DNA from: Amoebophrya sp. A120
Lineage: Eukaryota; Sar; Dinophyceae; Syndiniales; Amoebophryaceae
Direction of reading: 5' to 3'
Assembly: GCA_905178155.1 (NCBI GenBank)
Contig: CAJINV010000002.1
Location: forward strand, 2,636,226-2,700,225
DNA length: 64,000 bases
Positions within the stretch are counted from its first letter, which is position 1, and every line of letters starts with the position of its first letter. The notes beneath the pieces were generated by a model, which worked only from the letters and a program-made list of their open reading frames with translations, did not search any database and was not told where the DNA came from. Positions 34,322 through 46,900 of the stretch are shown in pieces. Both the position numbers and the translations under genes were made by a program.

Positions 34322-37300
34322 ATGAAAGAACCCGACCCGGAACAATTATTTGAACGTACCTCGTCCGCGATGGTAGTAATGAGGAGAGACCAGCAAGAAC
34401 TACCACCGGAGACGCAATTGGTCACGGTGCAAGAACAGGAGCAGCAGGAGGTGGAGGACTTCCGAAATGCACATGTTGACAACCAAGTTGTAAGACACGA
34501 CCAGGAAGGAACAGGAGGTGTAGGAGCGCAGTCGCACGTGACGACGGTCGCGGCATCTGCGGCGAGCGGATTTACAGCCGGAGTACCACCTCCACGAGAA
34601 GGTGAGGACATGCACGCTCTTTCCGCGGCTACTTCTAGCAGTAGTAGTAGTGCGGCACCAGCTTCTTCCTCTTCGGCAAATGAAAATTTGACCACTACAG
34701 CGGCTGCCTCTAGTAGTAGTGCGGACGTCAACTACATTCATAGTAGTGCTACCATCTTCCAAGAAGTAGAAGGAAAACGAAAAGGATCAAGACCTGCCCC
34801 TCTCTTGCGACCCGGAGATGAGAATCAAGCGATGTTGAGAGAAGAGGGACAGGCCGCTGCTCCGGCGGAACAGCCACTTCCAGTAGACCACTCGGAGCCG
34901 GTGTTGCAGTCACCTCCAGTGGCAGCTACAGCAGTTGAACATTTGGATAAAGCGCCAGCAGAAGGAGAAGCAGCAGCACCTTCTGTCGTCAAAAACATGA
35001 TGAGCAAGCAGGGAAATAACTCCTACAGCAGTTCCTCTGTCATCAGCAAAGTGGAGGAAGTGGAACAGGTATCTTCTGTACTCTCAGCTCCTTCGTCATT
35101 TTTACAACAACAACCACAGAGCTCCACGATTAGCGGCACCGAAGCTGCACCAGCCACTGCAGCTTCTCCATCAGCCGATGAGGAACACCAGCTCGACGAC
35201 GATTCTGATGACCAAACCGAGGTGAGTAAACTGTTGAGAACCATCGGGCTCGAGCTGAAAAAGCCGATGGACAAATTCGCGGCGGTTTTGGCGGAAAATT
35301 GGATCGAAACATTGGAGGATTTACAAGAAGTTCCGGACGAACAACTGAAGGAGTGGAAATTCCCTTTTAAACTAGTGCAGAAAATCAAACAAGGATTGAA
35401 GAAAGGCGCAGGTGCTGGTGCACGACCCGGTAGTAGTTGTACAACGACCACAGGTGCAACTTCTGCCGAGACAACTGTAGTTGCAGCTCTTCTTGGGCCG
35501 TCGACAGCAGCACTTCAGTCATCTGGGATGACCACTAGCAATGCCTCAGCTCCTCTCCAGCAAAACATTCACCAGCAGGAACTTGCAGCGCAACAAACCA
35601 TTGTTCTAAACGACAAGCAGCAAGAAGAAATGCAAGTCGCGTTGCTGAAACGGGAATTGCAACACCGCGAGTTGTTGGCATTCGAGCAGCAAGGTGTTGC
35701 GAGCATGCATGACAAAGATTCATCCTTCTCCTGTCAGCAACTTAATAACCAGACCGCAGAATTCTCCACCATGTCGATTTCTTCCGGCCCGTTGACGGCC
35801 TGTTCGGAGCCAACTACGAGCGGAACAGGGAATATGATTCAACAGCAGATGATAAACAATATGGCAACTACAACATCAAAACCGAATCATCTTCGCGACC
35901 TACACAGCACCAACCTCCGGTTACCCGGCGAGAATACTTCTACGCGGACAACGTCTTCGGATGTGGTGATTCAACCAACTACATCGGAAAGTAAACTAGA
36001 CTCCATTGGCCTTTCAAATAACTCCAATTCGGCCGGTCCACCGTCACATTTTCTCCAGCCCACCGCAACGGCCCACGAGCAGCAGGAACCTTTAGTCGAA
36101 ACGGGCCCTCACTACCCGCACTTCGCGCACGAGATTGAGTCCTGTTTCCCGGAACTGCAGGGGAGCAACCGGGCTGCGAACATAGTGCCGAGTATCATCG
36201 AGGATTTGTCCCGGTTTATCACCGAGGAGGTGCAGCACGAGCTCGCGGATCACCCGTTAATTACTACGGGGCCGGACGGAACCACGACATCAACCGCGCA
36301 AGATGTGCAGTTGGAGTTCGAAATCAACCCGATGGGGGACGACCGGGTGGTCACCATTGAGAGCCACATTGAGCAGACGCCGCGCACTTCCATTCTGGAT
36401 AAGCCGTACTCTGGGAATAGGGAAAAAATCATCCCGGAAGCAGACGATGTCTGTCTGTTGCCGGACGAGTTTGGTAGTTGTACCGCTCGTGATCAACATC
36501 TACTTCCAGGAAGTAGTTGTACTAACACTAGCAGCAATTATTCTTGCGACGCGCAGCACCAGCTGCGGTTGCCAACCTCAACCTCGTCCGCGGTGTTTGT
36601 AAATCCCGCGGCGCACCAGCAAATGCATGGTTTTTCATCTACTTCTCATGGAACAACAACTGCAAGAGGGAGAACAGCCGCGGGTGGCGCTGCAAATGGT
36701 ACTACAACCTCTAGTACAAGTGGTGTTCACCTTCCCCTGCAAATCCAGAACCTGCTGAACAATCCAATTCATCATCATCAAAATGGTGGTCCTCCTCTTC
36801 GCAGCTGCAATGGTGGGGGTATGAACACAAACAGCTCTTCCAAACGAGGACAGCACCCCAGTTCTTCGAAACACGGTAAGAACAATTATGCGGTCCTTCC
36901 CGGGTCGTTGTATAATCAGCAACAAGGCGCCGTACGCGTCGCAAGCGCTTCCAACAGCGGCAGAAACACACACAAGTCCTCCGCTGCGGGCAGCACGGGG
37001 AACAACAGCCGGAAAAACTCCGCACAGTCACATGCAGTGGTGTTTGGCGCTGGTGGGAATGGTGCAGCAGCTGCAGCGCATGGTACTAGTTTTATTCCGG
37101 CTGCTGGTGCTGGTGCTGCTGGTGCTGCCCATGGCGGCGGGTTTATGCCTGCCAATGCGGCTGGCTACAACATGTTGGGAGGTGGAAATAACAACTACCC
37201 GCCCGCCGGCTCGTTCCACCGTCCGACGGGGGAGCAGCTGCGTAACCAGGCTCGGCAGGAGCAATTGCGTGCTTTCGAACGGTTGGAGAAGGAAAAGGAA

Positions 37301-40300
37301 CTGCGGGAAAAGGAGCAGGCTGCGGAACGGGAGAGGCAGGCGAGTTGCGCTCTTGCAGCTGATATCAAATGCAAAAATGTCTTGTTCTGGAAGATTCCGA
37401 AACTTGTCATGCTAGTCTGGCATGACTCTGAACTCTGTATTGCATGGCCGCGAAGAGCTCCTACTTCCTGTTATGCAAAAACGCAGTTTCTCATGCGGAG
37501 TACGCAACTCAGAACCATGAAAAAAAAATTGTCATGCCTGGCAGCGCATTACAGTGAGCTCACTACTGCCTTCCTTGCATCACAAGTTTCCAGACCCAGA
37601 CATATTTGCATTTGATAGCTGAGAAAGAACATCAACAGCACCAATCTGGAGCAACGCGTGCTGTTGGTTTAGCCCACAGTAACCGACACGCTGATCTTCA
37701 CGCTCCCCAGGGCAGCGGGAACAAGAAGACGAACAAAAGCAGTCTGAAGCAGAAGAAGTCAACCACCCCCGGAGGAGCCGCGGGGCAAGCTCAACCTGCG
37801 GCAACTACAACTCGGACTTCTCTGGGCGAAAAGGCGAAAAACGCACGGAAAGTGGCCCAGAACATAAGAGGCAGGAGAAGTGCGCAGGACATTGCAGCCG
37901 GTCGTGGTGGTGTGCAGAATGTCAATAAACAGCAGGGTGTAGCCACTGGTTTGTCTAGCAGTAAGAACAAGAAAGCAGGAAGTACTGGTCTATCTTCAGG
38001 AGGTCTATCGGCTCCTCCACCAGCCGGGGGACAAAGTGCGAAAAGCAAGAAGTCCCCCGCTGCGGCCTTCGTTGGTAATACTACTACTACATCTGAGCAG
38101 GCTGACCGGCTGGCCAGTAAAAAACACATGACCACGACCGGCGACAAGGCTGCGGCCCAGGGCGAAAATAAACCTGCGGCAGGACCTCCTTCAATGGGCG
38201 AAAAAGAGAAACAAAAAGCACAGCAGATGCAGACCCACGACAAACCGGACTCGCCCTCGTTAGAATCGCAGTGCTCCATGACCAAAGCGTCGACCTCGAA
38301 GTCGAGCGAAGGAAGCAGTTACAAACCGCCGGAGGAAAATAATTCGTCCTGTGTGGACGAAACCAGTTCGGCAAGCAGTAGTTCGTGTGCGATGGAAAGC
38401 ACGTCGGATGTAGTACAACCGCGACAGAACACAAACACTGCCGGGCTGTTTACTCACGAGGGGAATCTCCGGCAGGACCAACAGGTTCAAGATGGTTCGA
38501 TCGCAGCACAATTTCCTCCGGGCAAGAAGAAGAAACTACCGGCCGCAGCTTTCGCGGCGAACCACCAGGAGGCACTACAGGAACGTTCAGGAAGACATGA
38601 TGGAGACGAGGAAGCCAGTACGGCGCACAAACAAGCAGGACAAAATCAAAATAGCCAGGAAATTATACCAGCGAGTAATAAAGTAGAAGAAGGCGGTAAA
38701 AACAGGCCGTTTTTGCAGGAGCGCGCTTCTAGAGAGGAGAAGCACGACGTCGATGATTGTAAGCAGCATGACAAACGGAAGAACAGTAGATTACGCGGTG
38801 ATTCAGCAGAAAGTGGTTCTTCCTCCAGCTCCTCAAATTCTAAAAACTCCTCTTCAAGTAGCAGCGACAGTGAAAGTGCCCTTATCAAAAACAAAACGAG
38901 AACAAGGCAGAAGCAGAATAAAAGCAAAAGAACAGCTGGTGCAACGGGAAAGAACAAGCGTGGGCGCAGCCGGAGCCCAAAGCAGTTACAGCTCGCGACC
39001 GCGAGCAATAAAACGGCCGCAGACCTGCAGCAGAACAACAAAAAGAAACTGAAGTCGGAAGCGAAAACAGGGATATCAAACAAAGAAGCAAACAGTAGTA
39101 AAAGCAACCAGAATCATGTTAATTCTTGCAACAAATCCGTCTCTAGCCGGAAAGAATCCAACGCTTCCTCCAAAGTGGTCCAGCTTCGCGATGCGAAAAA
39201 CGCCAGCCGCTTGATCAGCGGTAGCCATGACAACATTCGACCCAGGTCTAGTAGACAGTCCTCTGCGAATAGCAGCAAGCCCTTCTGCAACAGCAGCCGG
39301 CGGGGGAACAACGCGAATTCCGATAACGAATTAGACGGAACGAGAGACAATTCCTCCGAACAGAACAACAATTTACGAAATAAGCAGCAACTCCGTCGCA
39401 CGCGCGGGCAAGTGCAGGAGCTGAAACTGTTGAAAAGGCGCCTCTTTCTCTTTCACTACGAGCATTTTATCTACCACGAGACCAAACGGTTCGAGCAACT
39501 GGTCGGCGGGGAGATTTTAACGTTTTTGAAGGAGAAACAAATGTCTGATGTGGTGTTCGTCAATCGAACCGCACCGCCGCATATGGATTGCAAAAATGTC
39601 TGGGTCTGGAAGATCGCAACTTGTGATGCTGTCTCTGCATTCTAAAAAAATCTGTATTGCGTGACCATCAAGAGGGGTCCAGTTTGTGCTACATGGAGGG
39701 GGCATTTCTCATGCGGGATAGGCATCAGAAAGCCCGCTAAAAATCTGTGATGCCAGGTTCTGCATTACAGACGTCATGGGTCATGTAAAATCTGCATGAC
39801 AAGTGTGGCACTCTTCCAGACCCAGACATTTTTGCATTTGATGCCGCAGCTATCCACGACCTCGAGCAGTACAACAACTTCCCGCTCGTTGCGCAGCAAT
39901 GGAGGGGCATCAAGTTCGGGCGGAGCCGCCGCCTACGGGACGGCTTCCTTCCAACAGGCGCAGATGACCTGCGCGATGGTGCGTTCGGTTTCCTTGCGAA
40001 CGGTGATGGAGTCCGCGCACGCGGCCCCGTGGGCGGAGGTGGAGTCGTTGTGGGGAAAAGATGACATTGTGCGGGTGGTGTACAAAAACATGCAGGAAAT
40101 CTCGGGGCATAAAGGATACGTCGAGTTCTATTTTCCGGACTTGCACGAGTTGCAAAAACCACTGGACCACAGCGTCAAGGAAGCGGACCTGATGCGATGC
40201 AAGTACTTACCGAATTATCAGGGGTTTTTTCGATTTCTTTTATGAAAGTGAAGAGTTGTGCGTGGTGCAGCTCTTCCCGACTCCATCTGAAGTTCTGTGT

Positions 40301-42891
40301 CATGATCGACAACATGGCAAAAGTGCGACTAAAACTACCTCCCGTGGTGCGTTTCTATGGTGCATTGGTGTAGAGCTTGAGCATAACATTAACAGGATCC
40401 AAAAACAACGAACCTAAATTTGAAAAAATCCCACAGGTACGCCTCCCTGTATGCGAATGTGGACGTCCAAACCTTCAAGCAAGTGTGGCACCAGATCAAC
40501 GGTAATTCCTTTTCCTCGGGGAGAGGCAGGGCAGACATTGTGCGCATGGTTGAGTCCTTTCAACAGGAACACGCGGAAGACATGAGCGACGAGGAAATCA
40601 ACGAAGCGGTAGAGTTCTCGAAGCTCTTTCAAGAGGTTATCAGCTATTACCCGAATACCATCCACGACCGGTCGAACCAGAGGAAAAATGCGCAGTTTTT
40701 GCAGCAGCACATCCCCTTCGAGGGGGTATCCTCAACATCCTTAGGATTGTACAACTACGATACAGGTGAACGAGATCACGGGCAACATCAAAATGGGTTT
40801 TCTTCCGACAACGAAACCAGCTCCGACGTGGAGCGGGAGCGCGAAAAGAAGCAGCAGGAAAGATTAGTGGACTTGGGGACGGGCACGACGCACGAGCAGG
40901 ACTTACTGTTGCAGCGCTGTTTGTTTCTGCACGCGCAACTAATCGAGCGGCAGACGCTGTTTTTCTACCGATTAATATCAAATGTAAAAATGTCTGGGTC
41001 TGGAAGGTTACCAGGTTTGGCATGCAAATTTTGCATGACCCAGGATGTCTGTAATGCATGACTGAGCATCACATATTTTCAGAGGCCTTGTTCCTGATGC
41101 CTATTCCGCATGACAAATGCTCTCCCCGCGTAGCACACACTGGGCCTCTCCTGCTGGTCATGCAATACAAATTTTTTTAGAATGCAAAGCGAGCATCACA
41201 AGTTCCAACCTTCCAGACCCAGACATATTTGCAATGCATAATTAACGATGCAGTACAAAGGGACGCCGGCGGACAAAGAGTTACTACGGAGGCAGGACGC
41301 GAGTGTGAAAAAAATGGTGCAAGCGAGGAATCGGGAACGGGAGAAGATGGAAAGAGAACGGGTGCAGCTCGTCTTGGCGGAACAAAGGGAAAAGGAAAAA
41401 CAGATGCAGCAGATAGGACCGGGGAGTGCAGGTGCAGGTCCTGTGGTTAATATGAGCAGTAGAGAAAATCATGATAGCAGTACGGGTAGAGGTACTTCGA
41501 AATCGGAGGAAGTGGAGTCACATCAAGCTGACAACACTAAAACGAAGAATCTCACCGTCGGAAGTACATTCACTACGAGCACCAGCAGCATCACTTCTAG
41601 GCCAGCAGCAACCTCCGTTGAAACAGTAGGAGGAGGCGGACAAGCGGCGCATGATCAAGAGTCTACTTCGATCATCGCGAACTCAAAAAAGAAGCTTTCC
41701 GCGGCGAAAACATCCTCGAAAGGTGGGGGCCAACAGCAGCAGGTCATGGGGAATAATAAATCAGGATCGAGTAGTACAACTTCTGCAGCTGGTACTACGA
41801 AGATGAAAAATGCGACGTCATCTACTTCAACAGGAGGTGGCGCTCCTGCTTTATCGAACAAAGAGAATACAACTAGAGCGACTGATAAGGAGACAAAACA
41901 CGTTTCATCAACCTCGTCCGCGGTCGTCGTGAAGAGTGCAGTAGATTCCGAAGACGAGTTTGTGGTCGCCGGTTTGAGCAAAAACAGCAAAGGCGCGGCA
42001 ACTGCTGCTGCTGCCACTGCTTCTTCCAAAGCTGCGAAAAAGCAGCAACAGGAGCAGGAAAACGACCACGACAACAAGCGTAGCAAAGCAAATCCATCTG
42101 GCAGAGGCAGCAGCAAGGACGGCATTAAGACTGCAACAAGCTCAGCGGCAAATAAGCTGGGAGGTGCAGCAGCAGAACAACAAACGACAGTGAACAACAG
42201 AAGGAAGAGATCCGGCTCCGCCAATCTTGACAAGGATGAGAGCGAACCTCTGCCAAAAATCTCGAGGAAAACCATTCCTGCGGCAAGGGCAACTACAGAA
42301 GAAAAAGAAATAGAAAACAAATCGCAGCAGCAGGCGAATATTAAGATAAACCCTACAACTAGGAAGAACAGCAGTTCTACCGCAAATAGGCGGAAGAATT
42401 CCTTGTCCGTGCTCTCCGCCGTGCCGGAAGAGAGGTCGACGAACGAAGAAGAACAGAATTTGGGCGATTTTGACTTCCGGAAGGACGCGAATTACGAAGA
42501 TCCCTTTGTCGGGAAGGGTGTGTTAAACATGGAGAAACTATTTTTGGAGAAAAATAGTACTACCGACAAGGAGAAAAGCAGCGACAAAACTACAACTAAA
42601 AGTACCAAACCCTCAACATCTACTTCCTCCGCTGTTATTTCCAGTAACAAACGCCCTGCAACATCAGCGGGCAGTCGGAAGCAGAGTTTGGAAGCAGGAG
42701 CCCAAATAAATACGAAGGAAAAACCGCTCCCCAGCAGCCGGAAAGCCAGTGCGAGTGAGATTCAAGGGCGATCACGGGCGAATTCAAAAGCAAGCGTGAA
42801 TGGAACAACGGGGAACAATGGTGCTGCCCCGGCTGCGAAACGAAGCAAATACACACGAAAAGCCTACAACTTGGAGGAGGTACTTAAGTAA
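34322..42891 (+). CDS. Very large disordered protein with SAM-like segment
   Basis: Exons 34322-37362, 37623-39581, 39849-40202, 40437-40975 and 41246-42891 total 7539 nt, encoding 2512 residues. Most is low-complexity (Q, S, T, A, N, K runs). Ordered islands: residues about 300-360 (LLRTIGLELKKPMDKFAAVL, NWIETLEDLQEVPDEQLKEW, PFKLVQKIKQGL), which has the spacing of a SAM-type helical bundle; and a central block around 39400-40720 (LFLFHYEHFIYHETKRFEQL, AHAAPWAEVESLWGKDDIV, YVEFYFPDLHELQKPLD, LYANVDVQTFKQVWHQING). The C-terminus is basic (KRSKYTRKAYNLEEVLK). Three introners and one GT-AG intron, each spliced in frame. Function unknown; a scaffold or nucleic-acid-associated role is only a guess. 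The SAM call needs a profile search. Confidence 0.75.
37363..37617 (+). mobile_element. Introner, family A, forward copy
   Basis: 255 bp; left repeat has TGTCTTGTTCTGG in place of the usual TGTCTGGGTCTGG. Perfect target copies gctga (37358-37362, 37618-37622). Excision gives ALAAEKEHQQHQ. Confidence 0.95.
39582..39843 (+). mobile_element. Introner, family A, forward copy
   Basis: 262 bp; the right end is GATG instead of GATA. Perfect target copies ccgca (39577-39581, 39844-39848). Excision gives RTAPPQLSTTSSS. Confidence 0.94.
40203..40436 (+). other. Canonical GT-AG intron in the SAM-like gene
   Basis: 234 bp, GTACTTACCG to ATCCCACAG. Excision joins LMRCK to YASLYANVD in phase. It lacks introner ends. 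Confidence 0.8.
40976..41240 (-). mobile_element. Introner, family A, reverse copy
   Basis: 265 bp; perfect target copies attaa (40971-40975, 41241-41245). The interior is the near-identical reverse complement of the element at 61920-62181. Excision gives FFYRLTMQYKG. Confidence 0.95.
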
Positions 42892-43002
42892 TTCGTTTAT
42901 ATTTTTTTATTTTGGTGAGTTTTGATGTATTTTTCGCAGTTACACACGAAATCGCTCGCGTTTAGTGCTTCTGGGAGCCACGGAAAATGAAAAAAATACG
43001 AT
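42892..43002. other. Short spacer upstream of the RNA genes
   Basis: About 110 bp between the stop of the SAM-like gene and the Pol III-type upstream element; no feature seen. Confidence 0.5.
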
Positions 43003-43049
43003 TTTTGCCCGAATCCCTGTGTTTAGCATAGGGTATTCTGGCTACCCTG
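43003..43049 (+). promoter_or_regulatory. Shared upstream element of SRP RNA gene
   Basis: Two blocks, TTTTGCCCGAAT (43003-43014) and a 28-bp block (43022-43049, TTTAGCATAGGG then TATTCTGGCTACCCTG), separated by 7 bp. The same pair with the same spacing precedes U6 (43550-43596). It ends about 16 bp before the inferred RNA start, so it probably acts as a gene-external Pol III promoter. Confidence 0.85.
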
Positions 43050-43065
43050 CTTTAAGCTTTCCTGC

Positions 43066-43319
43066 AAGTTGTAAGAGTCGGTCCTCTCCAAGAGTACAGT
43101 CGGCAAGGGGGACACTGCGTAAGCGGTGGCTCCCTGGTCGATAATGATCTCCGCATCGCCTCAGGCTGGCAACAGAGCAGGGAGAAGGAGGCGCTGCGCT
43201 CAGTGGAAGGACAGCCGGCTCGTTTTTAGATTCGTTGAGCGGGCGGGCAGTGCCCGGTATAGTTACTGCGGGTTAGAATAGGCCTTACAGGCCCTGCACT
43301 ACGCAGGCGGGACTTTTTT
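43066..43319 (+). ncRNA. 7SL: Signal recognition particle RNA (7SL)
   Basis: About 254 nt, ending in a T6 terminator (43314-43319). Helix 8 is diagnostic: CAGGC-UG-GCAA-CA-GAGCAGG (43162-43182) has the GNRA tetraloop at 43169-43172 and the conserved CAGG/GAGCAGG asymmetric loop bound by SRP54. Helix 6 is CACUGC-GUAA-GCGGUG with a GNAR tetraloop (43119-43122), the SRP19 contact. UGUAA near the 5' end (43070-43074) fits the Alu-domain UGUNR motif for SRP9/14. The 5' end is inferred from spacing to the upstream element. The RNA scaffolds the particle that targets secretory proteins to the ER. Confidence 0.9.
43314..43319 (+). terminator. Pol III oligo-T terminator of SRP RNA
   Basis: Run of six T directly after GGCGGGAC. 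Confidence 0.75.
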
Positions 43320-43549
43320 CGGAATATGCTTGGCTACCGCACAACTCGCATGTTTGCACGGGAAAATCTTGTATGAGGAGGGAAACGTTGTGCGTTGTAC
43401 GCGGTAAGTAGGTGAAAACGCTTCGGGAGTAGCATCCAGGTACAGGGGATGATTAGAAAATGACGTAAAAAAACAAAGCGTTTCTCATTTACGCCCGAAA
43501 TTGCCTTATGTTTCCTTCAAGAACGGCAAAAAATGCAAAAAAAAAGTTT

Positions 43550-43596
43550 TTTTGCCCGAATTGTAGTATTTAGCATAGGGTATTCTGGCTACCCTG
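43550..43596 (+). promoter_or_regulatory. Shared upstream element of U6 gene
   Basis: TTTTGCCCGAAT (43550-43561), 7-bp gap, then the 28-bp block (43569-43596) identical to 43022-43049. It ends about 16 bp before the U6 start. Confidence 0.85.
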
Positions 43597-43612
43597 TTTT
43601 CCATTTTTCCTA

Positions 43613-43642
43613 GTGGTTGGATCTCCTTCGGGAGTCATCCGT

Positions 43643-43674
<32 letters not shown>

Positions 43675-43727
43675 GGCCCCTGCGCAAGGATGACACGCAC
43701 AAATCGAGAAGTGTAAACAATTTTTTT
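43613..43727 (+). ncRNA. U6: U6 spliceosomal snRNA
   Basis: The core AATTGGAACGATACAGAGAA, GATTAGCATGGCCCC and TGCGCAAGGATGACACGC is unmistakable. The ACAGAGA box that pairs with 5' splice sites lies at 43658-43664 and the catalytic AGC triad at 43670-43672. A 5' stem-loop (GGAUCUCC-UUCG-GGAG, 43619-43640) precedes it. The T7 run at 43721-43727 terminates transcription. Its ACAGAGA box is standard, so the noncanonical introner splice sites are not explained by this copy. Confidence 0.97.
43721..43727 (+). terminator. Pol III oligo-T terminator of U6
   Basis: Seven T directly after the U6 3' end. Confidence 0.8.
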
Positions 43728-43732
43728 GAATA

Positions 43733-43875
43733 TGCATGGTATGGTGGATTTTAATTTTTTGGAAAAAAGTCAATCAGCATGGTATGATGCTTCCGCAACA
43801 GTCTCATGTTTTTCGAATTCGCACGGTATGGTGAGGTTTTTACCGCGGAACGTTCATTCCGCATGGTACGCTGCG
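43733..43875. repeat. Diverged tandem repeat, period about 43 bp
   Basis: GCATGGTATGGTG-like units begin near 43735, 43778, 43821 and 43861 (GCATGGTATG, GCATGGTATG, GCACGGTATG, GCATGGTACG), directly downstream of U6. Only the first 10-13 bp of each unit are conserved. Confidence 0.6.
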
Positions 43876-43935
43876 TTTTTATTTAAGGGAGGTTATGTAA
43901 CTACGGCGGTATGACAGTTTTCCAGTACAACAGGA

Positions 43936-46900
43936 ATGTTCCGCAACAACCCATTCTGGGCACTACGGGTGCCGTTTCTTTTCTTGTTGACCATCTTCGA
44001 CGCTTTTAATGAAATTAGAAACCGCTCGGGGAAGGTAGAATGTATCAGCAAAAAGAAGAAATGCAAAAACTTTCGAAGTCAAAATTTGAAAATTCTCTTT
44101 GAAAGTCTAAACGTGCACGAAAACTTTTTTTTGATTCTGCCCGGGCGGAACGCTCGTCTTTTCTCGTGGAGGTACTCTGTGCGAGGGCATGGTGCATCTT
44201 CGCGGCGCATAGGAGCATTTACAAAGGAGGGTGTGATAGATGAGATTATGCGTACACGAGGGCTGCACTATGAACAAGTACGAGATAAAGTCCTGTTGAA
44301 CAAGCGAAAAGGAAGTTACTTACTAGAGAAACAAACTAAAAAAAAAAACAATATCTTCAGGTACCCACCTGCGATCTCCGTGCGCGTTCGGGTATTTGGC
44401 AATACTTAACGTTACCGAAAAAGTGGGAAACTGGCCTTTACACCTACGACAACGCTTCCATCCGTTGGTGGAAACGGGAACTGGGCGAAAAGCTCACGGA
44501 TATCGACCGGTTTAAGGAGTTATGGATTGCAAATATGTCTGGGTCTGGAAACTTGTAATGCTAAAAGTGAATGATAAACGCACTGCGGTACGCAGCTACG
44601 CATGACAAATTTTTTGGCTGCCATGTCTTACGTATTTCGCATAGCAAACTGCGTTTTTGCATGACAGGTGAGAGGGCTTCTTCGGGCCTATGCAACACAG
44701 ATTCTCGAGTCATGCCAGACAAGCATGACAAACTTGCATTCTTCCAGACCCAGACATTTTTGCATTTGATAGGAGTCCATGAAAGACCATCAGCCGGAGT
44801 ACGACGATTTTGTCAACACGGTGAAAACATTGATGGAGGAATTTGGGCAGAGAAACGAGCTAGACCAGCTAACGCAAAAATCCAATTCCGGGCACGGAAA
44901 CTATGGAGAGAAAAAAGTTTGTCACAGTCACTAAGTTGCAGGTTTTGCATTACAAATTTTTTTAGCATCACAACTTCTCCTTGTATTGCAGAAACACTAG
45001 GGAAATCCCTTATGAAGTGTGGCTGTGATGCATTTTTACGCATGATAGACAATTTTGTATTGCAAAAATGCCCATGAGTGATCGTGACGATCTTTTTTCT
45101 TTTGATAGAAACAACAACAGTAGCAACAACAAAAACCGAGACCGCTTGAACTCAGCGTCTGCCGCGAGCTCCTCTGGTGCTGCACAAACATATCAAATGT
45201 AAAAATGTCTGGGTCTCGAAACTTGTGATGCTAAAATGTGCATGATGAAAACACTTCCGAATGCAGTCCGGCATGACAAATTCCCAAAACGCTTTCTCAT
45301 GGGCAATCCGCATGAGAAACTGCGTTTTTGCATGACAAAAGAGGCTGCGACTTTTGTTGGTTATGCAATACAGATTTTCTAGGTATGGAAAGCTAGCATT
45401 ACAAGTTCCAACCTTCCAGACCCAGACATTTTTACAATCCATAAAACAGGTACAGGTGCAATGAATAACCGAAGCAGGGCGCAGTCGTTGAAAACCAACG
45501 TGTCCGTCAATAACAAAAGTCGGCAGTGCAGTCCGGAAAGCGGGAAACCGCTTGGGGGAGGTGGACTACAGCAAAATAATAGTAACACTAGTGGTCGTGG
45601 GGGTTCATCATCATCATCTTCGAGCAGCAGCAAAAATCCGGCCCCGGCGTTGCAGCTCGGTGGGATTTTGGCGTCTAGATTAGCGATGGTGCAACATCAG
45701 CAGAACCACGACGGCAGGAACACACCAGCCACAGCTTCTGCATTGCAGGGGGAGCAGACTGAACTTTTGTCTACTGCACCTCCGACAAGTAGTAGAACAG
45801 GTGCCGGAAACTCTTCGTCTTCTTCATCTACTTCCAAAACTGCTGCTGGACCTGCCGCAGCGAAAAACAGCAAGCCTTCTGTTAACAACCCAAAACAAGC
45901 GAAAGCTCTATCGCCGAAGGCGAAAGCGCTCCCGGGGCAAACGAAGTTGAATGCGCAAGGGAAACAAGCAAGTGCAAGACCAAATAATGAAGTACTACAG
46001 CAGAGCGCCGGGTTCTTGACATGTGCGAAGTCAAATCAGTCTAAGAACTCGTCTAAGGTCAGTGCGTATGAGGAGAAAGATTTTCGGAGATGGCGAAACC
46101 GTGCGGGCTCGACGAGTAGCAGCAGTGTTTCACTGTCAGACTCAGAAGAGGAGGAGGAGGAACCGCGACAGCAACAGGCAGCAGGAGGCACGGAAGGTGC
46201 TAGGAACAACCTCCAAGAGTCATTTCGTAGTTTTACTACAGCCAATAGTGCGGCGGGCTCAGGAGCATCTGAGGGGAAAGTTGCGGAGATGAAACAGCCT
46301 CTGGATCTTCAGCCGCAACTTTCGTCTCCCTTAGGTGAAGATGCACAAAGCCTCGGTAGAAAACCACCAGCGCCAGCACTTACAACAGCGCCAGCACCTC
46401 CAGCAGCTGCAGCTTCTAGTTCACATCCTCAACGAGGTGGACCCGCTGTAGTTACGGCAAGGGATAGCTCCGGCACAACTTCTGTAAAACCCACCGAGCC
46501 ACTGGCCCCAATGGTTGTCGAACAGCGACACCCCGGTGTTGCAGCAGGTTTTCAACAAACTCCAGCCTTCGCCTCTCCTCCACAGACATCAAAGCAAAGC
46601 CAACCTTTTGGAACAACTACCAGAGGTGCACCAGGAGGAGTTGTTCCCGGCGACAAGAAAACTTCTACTGAGATGACCATGTTGACCGCAGGTGGTGGGG
46701 CAGCTCCCACGACTGGGAATAGTAAAATTGCGACCGACAGTACAGCCTACAAAAGCGACAAAGTTTGGGAAGATGATGTTCTTCCCCGTGCAGCAGCTCT
46801 CACCGGTAGCATGATCACGGGAACTAGCTGGCTACAGAACGAGCCGCAGGAGGCGAGTTCTCCTGAAGAATACTGGAAAAGCTGGTGGACAACTTCTTCG

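Noticed and set aside
34322-37615. Glutamine-rich regions as evidence for transcription factors
   Set aside because: Low-complexity Q/S/T tracts occur in several unrelated genes here and no DNA-binding domain is visible.
43066-43319. RNase P or RNase MRP RNA as alternatives for this RNA gene
   Set aside because: The conserved GAGGAAAGUC and ACAGA cores of P/MRP RNA are absent, while both SRP helix 6 and helix 8 loops are present.
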